This document shows, piece by piece, positions 43,629 through 55,389 of a stretch of 64,000 nt of DNA. The stretch is from Calliopum simillimum (Eukaryota > Arthropoda > Insecta > Diptera > Lauxaniidae). Where the stretch lies: positions 74,682,422 to 74,746,421 of the forward strand of contig OX638368.1 in the NCBI GenBank assembly GCA_951812925.1, read 5' to 3'. Both the position numbers and the translations under genes were made by a program. The notes under the pieces were generated by a model. The model did not search any database. It saw only the letters and a program-made list of their open reading frames with translations, and was not told the origin of the DNA. Numbering within the stretch: position 1 is the stretch's first letter; each line of letters begins with the position of its first letter.

Positions 43629-44333
43629 TTAAGAATTTTTTTTTTTTTAAGTGTGTTACTTAATGACATTTTATATTGAAAATTGATTTTATTTAATTGA
43701 ACTTTTAGTCATATATTTGCAAAGATCGATTTACATATAAATCTATCAATGCATTTTTCTAACACATAATTATGACAAATCAAGGAACGGATTAAAAACA
43801 CGGCTATAGTGACATATGTTTCGTCTTTCGCCACAAAGACTCATCAGACTATTTTTGTTGTAATTATAATTATATTTATTTTACTAAATAAATTATAATT
43901 GAAAAATTGCAAGTTTGAAAACTTTTTGTGTTTTTGGTCCGGGCGGGAGACGAACCAAGGATCTCCAGATTGGTAGCAGAAGTCGTTACCACTGCACCAG
44001 CCTTGCCCGGCTGCGAAGCCGACTTTTTGCCAGTTTTATTTGTGTGTTAATACGTATTGATATATCATAATTGTTGTTTTGTGTTATTTATTGATATTTG
44101 GTATAGTTGTTCCTTTGGAACAAATTCAATACCGATTGCAAGTGTTTCCACCTTATCAGGGCGTGTTCTCCCAAATAACTTTAAGAATTTTTTTTTTTAA
44201 GTGTGTTACTTAATGACATTTTATATTGAAAATTGATTTTATTTAATTGAACTTTTAGTCATATATTTGCAAAGATCGATTTACATATAAATCTATCAAT
44301 GCATTTTTCTAACACATAATTATGACAAATCAA
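43629..44333 (-). mobile_element. tRNA-headed hammerhead element in partial tandem (family 2), unit about 551 bp
   Basis: The stretch 43646-43790 recurs directly at 44193-44333 with almost no change, so about 1.3 units lie head to tail. On the minus strand the unit has A-box-like TGGTGCAGTGGT (43988-43999), B-box-like GTTCGTCTC (43947-43955, one mismatch to consensus) and, about 95 nt downstream, the hammerhead at 43806-43852. An inverted copy of the edge at 44335-44443 makes a hairpin with 44225-44333. Confidence 0.82.
43806..43852 (-). ncRNA. Compact hammerhead ribozyme, type I, family 2
   Basis: On the minus strand: stem I ATAGT (43852-43848) pairs with ACTAT (43810-43806); CUGAUGA at 43847-43841; stem II GTCTTT/AAAGAC with loop GTGGCG (43840-43823); GAAA at 43822-43819; stem III C-G and A-U closed by AUAU; cleavage triplet GUC at 43813-43811. 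All invariant core bases are present in 47 nt. Minimal stem III is typical of hammerheads in animal retroelements, which act best as dimers. Confidence 0.9.
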
Positions 44334-44588
44334 ATCCGTTCCTTGATTTGTCATAATTATGTGTTAGAAAAATGCATTGATAGATTTATATGTAAATCGA
44401 TCTTTGCAAATATGTGACTAAAAGTTCAATTAAATAAAATCAATTTTTTTGATAGTGTAAAATTGATGTCGTTGTGTTGAAAAAATTACAACAGTCAAAT
44501 AACAGACTATAAGGCACATAAAAAGTATGACATTACTTTTGTCTCGAAATGGTACTTAGGCCCTTTGGTACGGCCACTCCTCAATTAT

Positions 44589-45620
44589 ATACACACAGGA
44601 TTGATATCGGTTGAACGAAATTGAATCAAGGAGCTTCTTGATGGCTTCAATCTGTATATAAATCTGCAGCAGGAAGTTTTCTTGACAATTCGAAAAATTG
44701 GGAAAATTGCACGTACTCGTACTTACATACATACGTATTTTGAAAGAAAAAAAATTGAATTAGTTTTTGGTGGGGCTAAAAGCTTAATTCTATTTACTTT
44801 ACCTTTTCGATGCTGATGTTGAATTTAAATTTGTTCAATTTAACCACTTCAATTGATGGGTATTTTTTTCTGTCATTTTGATAAAGTTTTTGGGTATGAA
44901 TGAATACAGAACACATTTTTTATACAATACTTAGTTAACACATTCTTAACTTCTATGTGGTAAACAAATAATATACACACAGGATTGATATCGGTTGAAC
45001 GAAATTGAATCAAGGAGCTTCTTGATGGCTTCAATCTGTATATAAATCTGCAGCAGGAAGTTTTCTTGACAATTCGAAAAATTGGGAAAATTGCACGTAC
45101 TCGTACATACATACATACGTATTTTGAAAGAAAAAAAAATTGTATTAGTTTTTGGTGGGGCTAAAAGCTTAATTCTATTTACTTTACCTTTTCGATGCTG
45201 ATGTTGAATTTAAATTTGTTCAATTTAACCACTTCAATTGATGGGTATTTTTTTCTGTCATTTTGATATAGTTTTTGGGTATGAATGAATACAGAACATA
45301 TTTTTTATTCTTTGTTAACACATTCTTAACTTCTATGTGGTAAACAAATTATATACACACAGGATTGATATCGGTTGAACGAAATTGAATCAAGGAGCTT
45401 CTAGATGGCTTCAATCTGTATATAAATCTGCAGCGGGAAGTTTTCTTGACAATTCGAAAAATTGGGAAAATTGCACGTACTCATACTTACATACATACGT
45501 ATTTTGAAAGAAAAAAAATTGTATTAGTTTTTGGTGGGGCTAAAAGCTTAATTCATTTACTTTACCTTTTATAGTTTTTGGGTATGAATGAATACAGAAC
45601 ATATTTTCTATACTTAGTTA
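44589..45620. repeat. Satellite, three units of about 380 bp
   Basis: Units start at 44589, 44973 and 45353 (ATACACACAGGATTGATATC), with near-identical internal landmarks (GAATCAAGGAGCTTCT, TTTTTGGTGGGGCTAAAAGC, CTTCTATGTGGTAAACAAAT). The third has an internal deletion and is interrupted at 45620; its end reappears at 46366-46395. Confidence 0.92.
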
Positions 45621-45771
45621 CCCAGTAGCAATGGGTAATAGCTAGCGTAAGAGTTGGTAATAGCAAAAGTGAGGGTCTAACCTATTACCGCATCGCTGAA
45701 TTTTAACACAGCGATGTCATTGAAAACTCAGATGTGAACAACTCGCATACAAGGGTGTAGGAGTGTATCAG

Positions 45772-45867
45772 CTCTTACCTATTCATATGCCAACTCCTAT
45801 GACCTATTCACCTCTTACCTATTCATATGCCAACTCCTATGACCTATTCACCTCTTACCTATTCATA
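45772..45867. repeat. Minisatellite, 40-bp unit, 2.4 copies
   Basis: CTCTTACCTATTCATATGCC followed by AACTCCTATGACCTATTCAC, repeated exactly. Confidence 0.9.
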
Positions 45868-45929
45868 TTACTTTGAAGAACAAAAATTACATAACTAATT
45901 GAATATTTTTAAAAATTTATTTTTGATTG

Positions 45930-46135
45930 CAATTTTACGTCTTTCGCCACAAAGATTCATCATATTGATGTAACTATAATTATTTTTATTTTACTAAATT
46001 AATTATAATTGAAAAATTGCAAGTTGAAAAACTTTTGTGTTTGGTCTGGGCCGGAGTTGAACCGAGGACCTCACGGTTGCTACAACTTTCAATCGCAGTG
46101 CCAGTCGCTAGACCACTGCTCCATCCTCGCGCTCT
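45930..46135 (-). mobile_element. tRNA-headed SINE with decayed hammerhead (family 2/3)
   Basis: Minus strand: B-box GTTCAACTC (46054-46062, full consensus) and an A-box-like TGGAGCAGTGGT around 46107. Downstream, 45937-45975 keeps stem II TCTTTGTGGCGAAAGA, but the core has changed from CUGAUGA to AUGAUGA and from CGAAAC to CGTAAA, so cleavage would be lost. Confidence 0.7.
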
Positions 46136-46395
46136 TGCGAAGCTGACTTATTGACTTATTTTGTTTTTGCTAGTGGGCTATTACCAACTCGCTTACGTTT
46201 TTCATCACTAGAGCAAAAGTAAACAAAAAAAAATCGCCGCAATAATTGTCTTATTACCAACTCGCTGAAATATTCAGAACTTAAACAATCATCCTCGTCT
46301 CTTGCCCCGCAAGTTATTACCAACTCAATTGCCATTTTCAGTATTGAATTCAATTGCTAGTGGGATAACACATTCTTCATTTCTATGTGGTAGTA

Positions 46396-48259
46396 AATGA
46401 GAAAAATGTATCATAATATGTGTTTAACGGGTCAGTTCATAATTCAATATGGTTATGTAGGATTTGCTGGGTCACGTTCTTGAAATCTGTATTTTCGTGT
46501 TCCATTCAGCAAGAAACGTTTTTGATCTGAAAGCAAAATCTAGATTTCCCAATGGAAAACAAAAAATTTTATGGATTTAACAGCCACCCACGTGTGACAC
46601 AGGAAGTGGGATGAGTGAACAACAAGTCTTGTCTTCGAAAAGCATTGAGCTGATAACTTGTTCTTGTGAGCTTTGACTCTTTCAAAGACTGTGTGTGAGG
46701 ATTATACCACGCCTTCTGTAAAATGTCTGTAGTTTGCGATGAATCCATTATTTGAGTAATCTGTCACAGCTTCCTTGTGAACTATTGATGCCAAAATAAA
46801 GCTGTGATAATTGCGTCCAAAACCATAAAGAGTTTTTTTAATTTTATATTGTCTTAAGCAAGACCCATGTAATTAAAGCTAGATGGTTTTTGGTTTTTTC
46901 AGTACTTTTTCTCAAAAAAACGGGCATACAAAAAAATCTGGCTGACCGATTTGAAATTTTTTTTCAGATTTGAAATTGTTGCTATTTTCTGCATCGGTTG
47001 GGAATTTTTTTTGAAATTCTGACAGCTTAAAATTTTTTAATTTATTTTTGCGCGGATGTAAATCGTGATTTTGGATTTGGGATTTAATCTGAAAACTGAG
47101 ACGTGATGGAAAAATTTTGTATATGCAGTGATATTATGACAATAGCAAGGAATAATAATCACATATTCCGAACTCAGATATTTTTTACCGTTGAACAGTG
47201 TAAAATGAGGCGTTTAGTAAGCTGATCCTGTTGAGATGCTAAGACTGTTGTAAACAACAATGTATCGTTTATATGAAAAGCTGTAAAGCTTTAATACCCA
47301 CTATATCACTTGAGAAAAAATAAGCGGTACAAAAGTCCCTTGAACGTAACTGTGCACTAGAATTTTAACCTTGAACTAACGAATTCTTATTTTTTCTTAA
47401 TTTCCTGTTGCATGGTACGATTTTGTGAATAAAAAAACAACAAAGTTCACGAATTTTAAGTATGTATTTTGTTTTTGTTATTCTAACTGAAATCAAATCA
47501 CTGTATTTTTTTTTTCTCATAATTTTCACTTTATTTGGCTTATGAAGGACCATAATGTATGGAATGAGACTTTTTAAGTTTTTTGTAATTTTCTTATTTA
47601 ATTATTCATTACAAAAACACTTGAATTTAATTTAACTTTATATTAGAAAATTGTTATATGGTGAAATCTCAGCAAGTGTACCTTTTGGTGTGAACAGGTC
47701 TCTGTTCGCCGAGTGAGCACCCGTTGCATTTTCCACCCGTTCTAACATGTGTGGGACACTTATTGGATGATGCTAAATACAAAAACCTTCGTGTGCTACC
47801 GCCTGTAAGCTTTATTTATTTTGTTTGTTTTTTTTTGCCGCAATTCGAGCAAAATCCACAAATTTTGAGTGTGAATTGAAAAAACTGCTTCCGTTATTGA
47901 GGCGGTTTAGCGGCTTTCTGGATCTTGATGTGCCTCCGGTAGAACGCTAGATTCGGGTCTCTCAAGTTGTGTGAATGGTTTTTGCCCGAAATCTGTTAAT
48001 TTTCGGTTTGTAACATGCTGCTCTGGAGGCGATTGTTTTTTCGCAATATTCCCCATGAAATATTATTTCTTAATGTTATGACTAAAAGATCTGGCCGGAT
48101 AGAAGAGAGTGCCACCTCTGCTTCGCCTTAAATGGCGATTTTTCATTCGTAATTGCGTCTAAAAAAATGATATTTTGAGGGGCACAAGAACCCGGGGGCA
48201 CAAAACAGTCTCAAACCTTGCGTGATCATTGGATGTAGGGCCAATTATAAACTTGAACA
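46396..48259. other. AT-rich region, no gene assigned
   Basis: One small open frame on the minus strand, 46569-46748 (59 codons, MDSSQTTDILQKAWYNPHTQ), has balanced composition but no recognised family. 47650-47680 shares GGTGAAATCTCAGCAA with the 48268 element. Otherwise nothing. Confidence 0.35.
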
Positions 48260-48267
48260 ATGGCTGG

Positions 48268-48605
48268 TATGTGGGGAAATCTCAGCAACTGTAACTTTTT
48301 CGAGAAAAAAACAAGTTATTTTTCAAACATGTTGAACATTATTTTGGACCGCGAATTATCAATTTTAGATATGTTAGAAGTATTTTTCTACAATTACTTT
48401 CTTTTGAGAAAGTCTGATCCGCTAAATTCAGTGCGAAAAATGATTTTTGAAGATATTGGGGGAGGCGATCGAAAAAAGTCAATAGCGCAAGCTGAAAAAT
48501 ACTTCTGATATATCTAAAATTGATGATTCACCGTTCGCCACATGTTTGAAAAAAAATTTGTTTTTTTTATTCCGAAAGTCACACATTCTGAGATTTTCCC
48601 ATATA
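48268..48605. mobile_element. Foldback MITE, 338 bp
   Basis: TATGTGGGGAAATCTCAG at the left and inverse CTGAGATTTTCCCATATA at the right, with inner arms around TCAATTTTAGATATGTTAGAAG. The open frame through it is not a gene. Confidence 0.7.
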
Positions 48606-48745
48606 CGTCAATTAAAAAATTAAAATTTGCTCCAGTTGCTTCTTTTTTATGAGGATTCTGTGAAATGTTAAAATGCAGTAAAAACGACAAAAAGAGAGTT
48701 AAGAGTATAAAGTAAAAAATGTATTACTTATAACATTACTACATA

Positions 48746-48884
48746 TCAAATTATAATAGGAAAAATAAAAGAAAACATTATTCCTGAAAATATTCCCGTT
48801 ATAAGCATAGCGGCAGCAAACATTCCAGCTGTAATTTGATGTTTAGGATCAACAGTTTGAGGTGCATACATCATACCAAGAGAA
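48746..48884 (-). pseudogene. Orphan last exon, equilibrative nucleoside transporter-like
   Basis: On the minus strand an acceptor TTTATTTTCAG ends at 48885; the exon encodes SLGMMYAPQTVDPKHQITAG then MFAAAMLITGIFSGIMFSFI and stops TGA at 48746-48748. The pattern (MMYAP, AGM, then a hydrophobic helix at the very C-terminus) resembles the last transmembrane segment of SLC29/ENT transporters, which move nucleosides across the plasma membrane. No upstream exon was found to the right within the window. It could be the end of a real gene with distant exons or a captured exon. Confidence 0.5.
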
Positions 48885-48885
48885 C

Positions 48886-49382
48886 TGAAAATAAATGAAA
48901 CAAAAAGCAAATATATTTCGGTGAACTTTTATATGAGAGACTCAGAAGAAAAACGCGAGGTACAGCATGCGTACGCAAAAACGAAACGTAGAATGTCTGG
49001 CAGAAAAGTGAAAACAAAATTTCGTTAGCCCAAGAGTGCAATGTAGAATAAGCCAGCACGAAAAAGGGATGAACGCCTTTTTTTTCGTTCTTGCGCGCAA
49101 AAATCTTCATTGCATTTTTGCGCTAAGCATTTCTTGTTTTTATTTTTCTGCATTTGGCAGAAATTTTTGTGAAGTACAAAACATATTTTCAATGAAAAAT
49201 TTTAAAATTTAAAAATCACTTTGCGCGTATTTTCGTGTTCCAATTACGCGGAAAAACGAAAACAAAAAAAAAATTGACTATCTTTTATATGGGAAAATAT
49301 TTCGTGCTCCTGCCCCACAATATTTGCAAAAAATTTTAAAAATATGAAAATTTTGCTAAGCCCAAAAAATTTAAAAAATTTT
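48886..49382. other. Presumed intron or flank of the orphan exon
   Basis: AT-rich; includes GC-richer 48940-49110 with repeated TTTTTGCGC phrases. No exon recognised. Confidence 0.35.
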
Positions 49383-49910
49383 ATTGCACCAATCGATGGG
49401 GAAAGGTCGAAAATGGATTTTGGACGTGACCAGAGGAGTTCCCGACCACTCTAAGTGACCGATTTGGCCCATTTCGGAAAAAAATTTTTACTGCACCAAT
49501 CGATGGGGAAAGGTCAAAAATACATTTTAAACATGACCAGAGGAGTTCCCTACCCCTCTAAGAGACTTTTTTGGGCCCATTTTTCTAAAAAAAAATTATT
49601 ACACTAAGCAATGGGAAAGGTCGAAAATATATTTTGGACGTGACCAGAGGAGACCCCAACCCCTCTAAGTGACCGTTTTGGGCCCATTTTGCAAAAAATA
49701 TTTATTGCACTAAACGATGGGGAAAGGTCGAAAATATATTTTCTAAATGACCAGCGGAGACCCCCTCTAAGTGACCTTTTTGGGCGCATTTTTCTAAAAA
49801 AAAATTATTACACTAAACAATGGGGAAAGGTCGAAAAATATATTTTGGACATGACCAATGGTACTTGCGGCCACTCTTGTGACCGTGCCATATTTTTCAA
49901 ATTTCGTTAC
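49383..49910. repeat. Minisatellite, five units of about 105 bp
   Basis: Units begin near 49383, 49491, 49597, 49705 and 49806 with TTGCACCAATCGATGGGGAA or variants, followed by AGGTCGAAAATA, TGACCAGAGGAG and TTTTTGGGCCCATTT. Confidence 0.9.
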
Positions 49911-50178
49911 ACTATACCACATTCAGAGTGTAAGATTTCGCAAAGCATAATTTCTTAACTAATTTAAGGGCGCTGAGTCCAAAAATAGAATTCATTTTTA
50001 TTTTTTCCTTAGGTGCCGTTCTCGAGATAATCGAAAATACATATCCATTTTTGGGGCTGTCTCCATTTTTAAGAATTTATTTCGAGAAACCCAATTTTGA
50101 TCGAATCTATTATTACACTATTTTTAAGAAAAATTTACAACGCTTCCAACAATGAATCAGTAATTAAGAACTGATTAA

Positions 50179-51075
50179 CAGGGCTCGGATTTTAATGCCC
50201 TTAAAAACATCGAAAAATTACCGAAAAAAAAAAATGACAAAATGCCCTTAAAAACCCAAACAAATGACCCATAAAAAATGAAAAAATGCCCTAAAAAAAT
50301 AAAATCACTGTATACTTTTAGTCTTTTTTAAAAATTTCACGACATTTTACTCAATTAAAATGTTGGAGTACATTGTACACCGAAAAACTTTTTTCTACTT
50401 TTGCACTAATGAGATGGGCATATTTAAAAGAAAGAATTTGATTTTATTTCCACAAATGTTGCCACTTTATAATTCAGCAATATGACACAAACTTTTATAT
50501 CCAGACTTTTTATCCAGCACGTAAATAAAATTTCTAAAAACATTCCCACCAGCATTAACGCGTTAACCTTTTTTTTATATTTTTAATCAAAGCAATTCCA
50601 TTTTCCATGTCGACTACTAAGATTCTATACCTTCTGGTATGTATTAAGAACTAGTTTTGATGTACGCTAATCAACCCTTTATTTGATCTCTGGAAAAATT
50701 TTGTTGAGCCTGCTTTGGATCAATACTTTCAAATGTATACACGAGTTTTTTTACTGTTTCGAAAAACAAAGATGCAACGCTCTCAATTTAAAACTTATTG
50801 TAGAAAATCCACTAAAATGCCTCAAAAAATGGTGTTAACTATGAAAAATTACCTAAAAACTAAAAATAAACATAAAAAACCACAAAAATGCCTCCAAAGA
50901 ATGCCGTGTACTATCGAAAATGACCTAAAAACCAAAAATGGCTAAAAAAGGCAAAAAAATGCCATAAAAACTTTTAGCTTGAAACGTAGGGATCTTGAAC
51001 GGTGTTTCTGTGCTATCAGAAAACGTCTATGTAAGAGCAGAAAAAATATGGCATTTCATAGTTATCCGAGCCCTG
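50179..51075. mobile_element. hAT-type MITE, CAGGG ends, 8-bp duplication
   Basis: Ends CAGGGCTCGGAT (50179 and inverse ending 51075), flanked by CTGATTAA at 50171-50178 and 51076-51083. CAGGG-type ends and an nTnnnnAn duplicate are characteristic of hAT. The motif AAAATGCC is repeated at least six times across the element. No transposase. Confidence 0.92.
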
Positions 51076-52328
51076 CTGATTAATATTGGCTAAGTTCTTA
51101 AAGTAGCCCAAAAATCATTTTTATAGTAGTTTTTACAACACATGAGAGCCAAATAAAACACTGTTTTTTTGGCCATTCTTTATACTAATACACTTTTTTG
51201 TGCCCTTACTTAATAGTGTATTTAATTGCAAAAAAATTTAGCCACAGTTTAGCAAAATCGGTCATATTTTAAAAAGTTATTAAGGTTTCAATGAAGACCA
51301 TTCGATTTTTTATCGAAAAAATAAAAATGTGCAAAAACATGTTATATGCTCATAACTTTTTTTTCTTCACAGAGTGGATACTCAAAGTTTCTTCAAAACA
51401 AAAGATAATGCTCTTGCAAAAATTTTGGCGTTAAAAAATTGTACATTACTGTGGTCGCGCGTAAAATCCAGGTAACTCCATTTTTTTGGAAAATGGGAAA
51501 ACTATGAAAAATGGAATGTTTTTTTGATTTACAATCATTCTATCAGAGCGAAATTTTAATAATGCATATCATTTCCAAATTATTAAGAAACAAAAAAATG
51601 CGTAAATGATACATTTTGGGAAATAACAAGGTAACTCCATACCGTTTGCGGAAAAACCAGGCAACTCCACAAATTACTTAATTTAACTAGAAAATTCAAC
51701 AGAAATCCAAATACAATTTATGTATATCAAATAGTGACTAAATATATGAATGTGCAATTTCGAAAAGATCACATCTCCAAAACGAGGCAAAAGTAATGTC
51801 ATATAAATTATGTGCCCACGGAGATTTTTAAAAAATTTTAACTTTTTGAAATACCACCCGCGATTTTTTTCAGGGATAATGTTGGGGGACCCTTATAGTA
51901 TCTAAATCCGCAAACCGCGAAATCGAACGTCCAGCCGTTTTTTTTTTTTTGACCTTTTAGTTTTTTTAACGATTTTTGAGTGTGTCTCGATATGTATATA
52001 TATCGTATTTTCCTTAATGTGATTTTGAGATGAAAATTGTTTTCAAAATCAGGTTTAAGTAATTTGAATATATTTGAGACTTTTTTTCCTCAAATCTTCC
52101 GTATTGCTACGAAATGCACGCATGATTCATGAATGCTGCAAAGCACGCATGCTGGCTTTTGCAACTGGGTACATATTATGTACACATATATATCTATATA
52201 CGTACATATATATACTTGTATATGAATATATATGTAATATATATATTAGGGGTGTTTTAGTGCACGAATTTTTGATTTTGATACTTGACACCCCTCAATT
52301 TTGTGAGGTTGGAAAAAAAAATGAGTTT

Positions 52329-53689
52329 GCAAAAAAAATTTTGGGGGTGGTGTGAGGGTAAGGGTTGGCGCATCGAGGTCAAAGATGAGAGAAAAGGAGA
52401 AACAATATTCTTACAGTCCTACAAGAGGGGCCACCTCTAGAGGGTTCAAATGACCGACCCACATTATTTTTTCTCCCCCAACATTTTTACCAAACATACC
52501 TACCTCTTACCTCTAACCCCTAAGGGTGCTTCCATACAAAATTGAGATTTTTAGGAAATCGACCCCCACCACTCCCAGAGTGCCCCTAGAAGGGTCAAAT
52601 GTATGACCGGCTCCTAATATTTTTTCCTCCTCAACATTTTTTCGCCCCATACTCACCCTCTATCTCTAGCTCTTAAGGGGGCCCCCATACAAAATTGACG
52701 TCATAGACATAAAAAATATGGAAAGGAAACCATCAAATAGGCCCATAATTGCCCAGGAGTCTCTCCTAGAGGAGTCAAATATATGACCGACCCCCATTAC
52801 CCCCCCTCCAAAGTTTCACAGCTTACCTACCCCCTATTTCCAATCCTTAAGGGGGCTCCCATACAAAGTTACGGTTTTTTTAAAAACTGCTCCCACTGCC
52901 CTAACTGGACCATGGGTACCCCTAGAAGGGTCAAATGTATGACCGACCCCCATTATTTCTAGGAAAATTTATAAAAAAAAATAAATTGTATGGCAGCCCC
53001 TTTAAGGGTTGAAAATAGGGGGCAAGTATGTGAGAGAAAAATATAGGTCGCAAAAAAATAATGGAGGTCGGTCATACATTTGACCCTTCTAGGGGTATCC
53101 GTGGGCCAGTTAGGGCAGTGGGGGCATTTTATATAAGAACAGTAACTTTGTATTAGAGCCCCCTTAAAGATTAGAAATAGGGGGTAGGTATGCTGAGAAA
53201 AAACTTTGGAGGTTGGCTAATGGGGGTCGGTCATATATTTGACTCCTCTAAGAGTGACTTCTGGGCAGTTATGGGCCTATTTGACGATTTTCTTTCCATA
53301 TTTTTCATGTCTATGACATCTATTTTGTATGGGAGTCCCCTAAAGAGTCAGAGATACAGGGTAAGCATGTTAGGAAAAAATGTTTGGGAGGAAAAAATAT
53401 TAGGGACCAGTCATACATTTGGCCCTTCTAGGGGCACCCAGGGAGTGGCAGGGGTCGATTTCCTAAAAATGTCAATTTTGTATGGGAGCCCCCTTAGGGG
53501 TTAGAGATAGGGGGTAAGTAAGCTGAGTAAAAATGTTGGAGGGGGAAAAATAATGTGGGTCGGTCATACATTCGACCCCTCTAGAGGGGAACCCTAAACA
53601 TTTGTATTGCTTTATGTAAATTTTTTCTCTCACCTTTGGCCTCGATGCGCCAACCTTTACCCTCACCTCACCCCCAAAATTTTTTTTGC
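52329..53689. repeat. Inner palindrome with tandem GGTCGGTCATACATTTGACC units
   Basis: Arms 52329-about 52965 and about 52985-53689 begin GCAAAAAAAATTTTGGGGGT and share TTGGCGCATCGAGG. Each arm has units of roughly 120-150 bp with CTAGAAGGGTCAAATGTATG and CCCCATACAAAATTG. Confidence 0.85.
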
Positions 53690-54208
53690 AAATTAAAAAA
53701 GAGCAGACGAATTTCGTCCGTACTGTATATAACCTCAAATATAGCCGAAAACCGAGATTTTTCGCCTTAAGTTTCACGGTGTGATTTTAAAGTTAACATA
53801 ACTTTGCAGAGAAATATTGCAGATAAACATTTGATAGCTCAATTTAAAGCCAAAAGAAAGTACCAAATGTTTCTGGTAATAGAAATTCCCAAAAAAATTT
53901 TGTGTGTCCTGCATATAACATCCAAAAAAACTAGGGCTATTAACTGTCATACCAGATTTTACGGCATAATATTACCTTATCTTGTTATATAATTTCAAAA
54001 ATAGGAAAAAAATGGTGTCCTTTAAACATATATGTAATGATATCTCAAAGTCCAGACGTAATAGAGCAATTCTAATACCGGAATCGGATTAAGCATCAAA
54101 AATCACATCTGGAGTGACTACTTTCGTTTCCGGTTTTTGTTTGTGTTTTTCTTAAATACGAAAAAACCGATTTTTTTTAAAAATAAATGGTGCGGAAACG
54201 ATACCTTT

Positions 54209-54209
<1 letters not shown>

Positions 54210-54240
<31 letters not shown>

Positions 54241-54316
54241 TGTATGTATGTATGTATGTATGTATGTATGTATGTATGTATGTATGTATGTATGTATGTA
54301 TGTATGTATGTATGTA
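54210..54316. repeat. (TATG)n microsatellite
   Basis: About 26 uninterrupted tetranucleotides, then TATATATC. Open frames of Met-Tyr-Val-Cys or Ile-His-Thr-Tyr repeats are by-products. Confidence 0.98.
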
Positions 54317-54365
54317 TATATATATCCATATATATATATTACACATAAATACTTATACAAGTATA

Positions 54366-55388
54366 GGGGAGGGGGGGCTAGTGTGGACAATTTTTATATA
54401 ATTACAAAATTATATATTTAAATATATCATTTTTGTAATAAAGTAATTTTTAGCGATTACTTATACCTCTTTCCTTCATAATTGCATCAATAGTTATGAT
54501 TTTTTATTTTCATAAATGCACTATTAAATTATTTTAAAAAGAGCTTACATTTGTCCACACTAGCCCCTTATACGGGGCTAGTGTGGACAACCATTGATTT
54601 AACTGGGGGCTAATGTGGACACCATAAGAAACTTGATAATTCCTACAAAAACGTTGAGAAAGAGTTCAGATACATGTTTATTCAAGAAAATAATGATGTA
54701 ATACAAATAATAATACAAATAAAAAATTAACTGCTATCCCATGTTGTATTTGGAGAAATTTATATGAAACTTCATATAACTTGCTGATCGCGATGTTTCC
54801 GACAGTTGTTGTGGTTGTGGCAGCTTTGCCATTATTTCATTTCGGTAAATTTTGCTGGTATCCTGTAAATCGGGATACGTGAATCTGTCGTTCTTTCTTT
54901 TTAGTAACGTACTTTCTTGGAACGGCTTTTAGAAATGGTCTGATGATTTCTGGAGTCATTTCAGCTGCTGCGGACATGTCCACACTAGCCCCATTTCAGT
55001 TGCCCACACTAGCCCCTTCATGTCTTTTTAAACAAAAATATTTTTTTTTTAATCTTACGGTGAAGTTTTTCAAAAATAATTTCAATGGTTTAAATAAACA
55101 CTTTTTTAATTTGTATTATCTATTAACACTACAGCAGAAGAATAATTAGTTTAAAAGTATCACGGAAATTACGAAACAACAAAAAAATTATTATTTTTTG
55201 CTGCGTAAAACACGTTCGGTCACGTTATCATGGACAGCTGAACTTTCAACAAATGAATTTTTTTTTTGGTGATGCAGAGTGCAATTACCAACTTGAAAAA
55301 TATAAAACAGGAACAAAAATTTCAAAACGGCGCGAGAATTTGAATTTGTCCACACTAGCCCCCAGTTCACACTAGGCCCCCCCTCCCC
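54366..55388. mobile_element. TA-flanked element with reiterated CTAGTGTGGACA phrase
   Basis: Ends GGGGAGGGGGGGC (54366) and inverse (ending 55388), TA on both sides. GGGGCTAGTGTGGACAA or close variants occur at both ends, near 54545-54600 and 54970-55015 in both orientations. Compare the GGGGAAC-ended element at 12555. Confidence 0.75.
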
Positions 55389-55389
55389 T

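Larger units (their letters stand above)
43494..44586. mobile_element. Inverted-repeat element carrying a hammerhead SINE
   Basis: AATTGAGGAGTGGCCGTACC at 43494 is matched in reverse at 44567-44586; the inverted repeat extends about 57 bp to TGTCAT with two mismatches. A single arm of this family is also at about 51785-51803. The interior is the 43629-44333 ribozyme unit and an inverted copy of its edge (44335-44443). Confidence 0.8.
45621..46365. mobile_element. Element inserted in the satellite, contains a decayed ribozyme SINE
   Basis: Ends CCCAGTAGCAA and inverse TTGCTAGTGGG (one mismatch), with TA at 45619-45620 and 46366-46367. The phrase TATTACCAACTCGC, or variants, is reiterated on the right side. 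The central part holds a tRNA-like head and hammerhead remnant. Confidence 0.65.

Noticed and set aside
48260..48508. 82-codon plus-strand gene
   Set aside because: It coincides with the 48268-48605 inverted-repeat element; composition and arms explain the frame.
54137..54421. Open frames of repeating Met-Tyr-Val-Cys / Ile-His-Thr-Tyr on both strands
   Set aside because: They are translations of the (TATG)n microsatellite.
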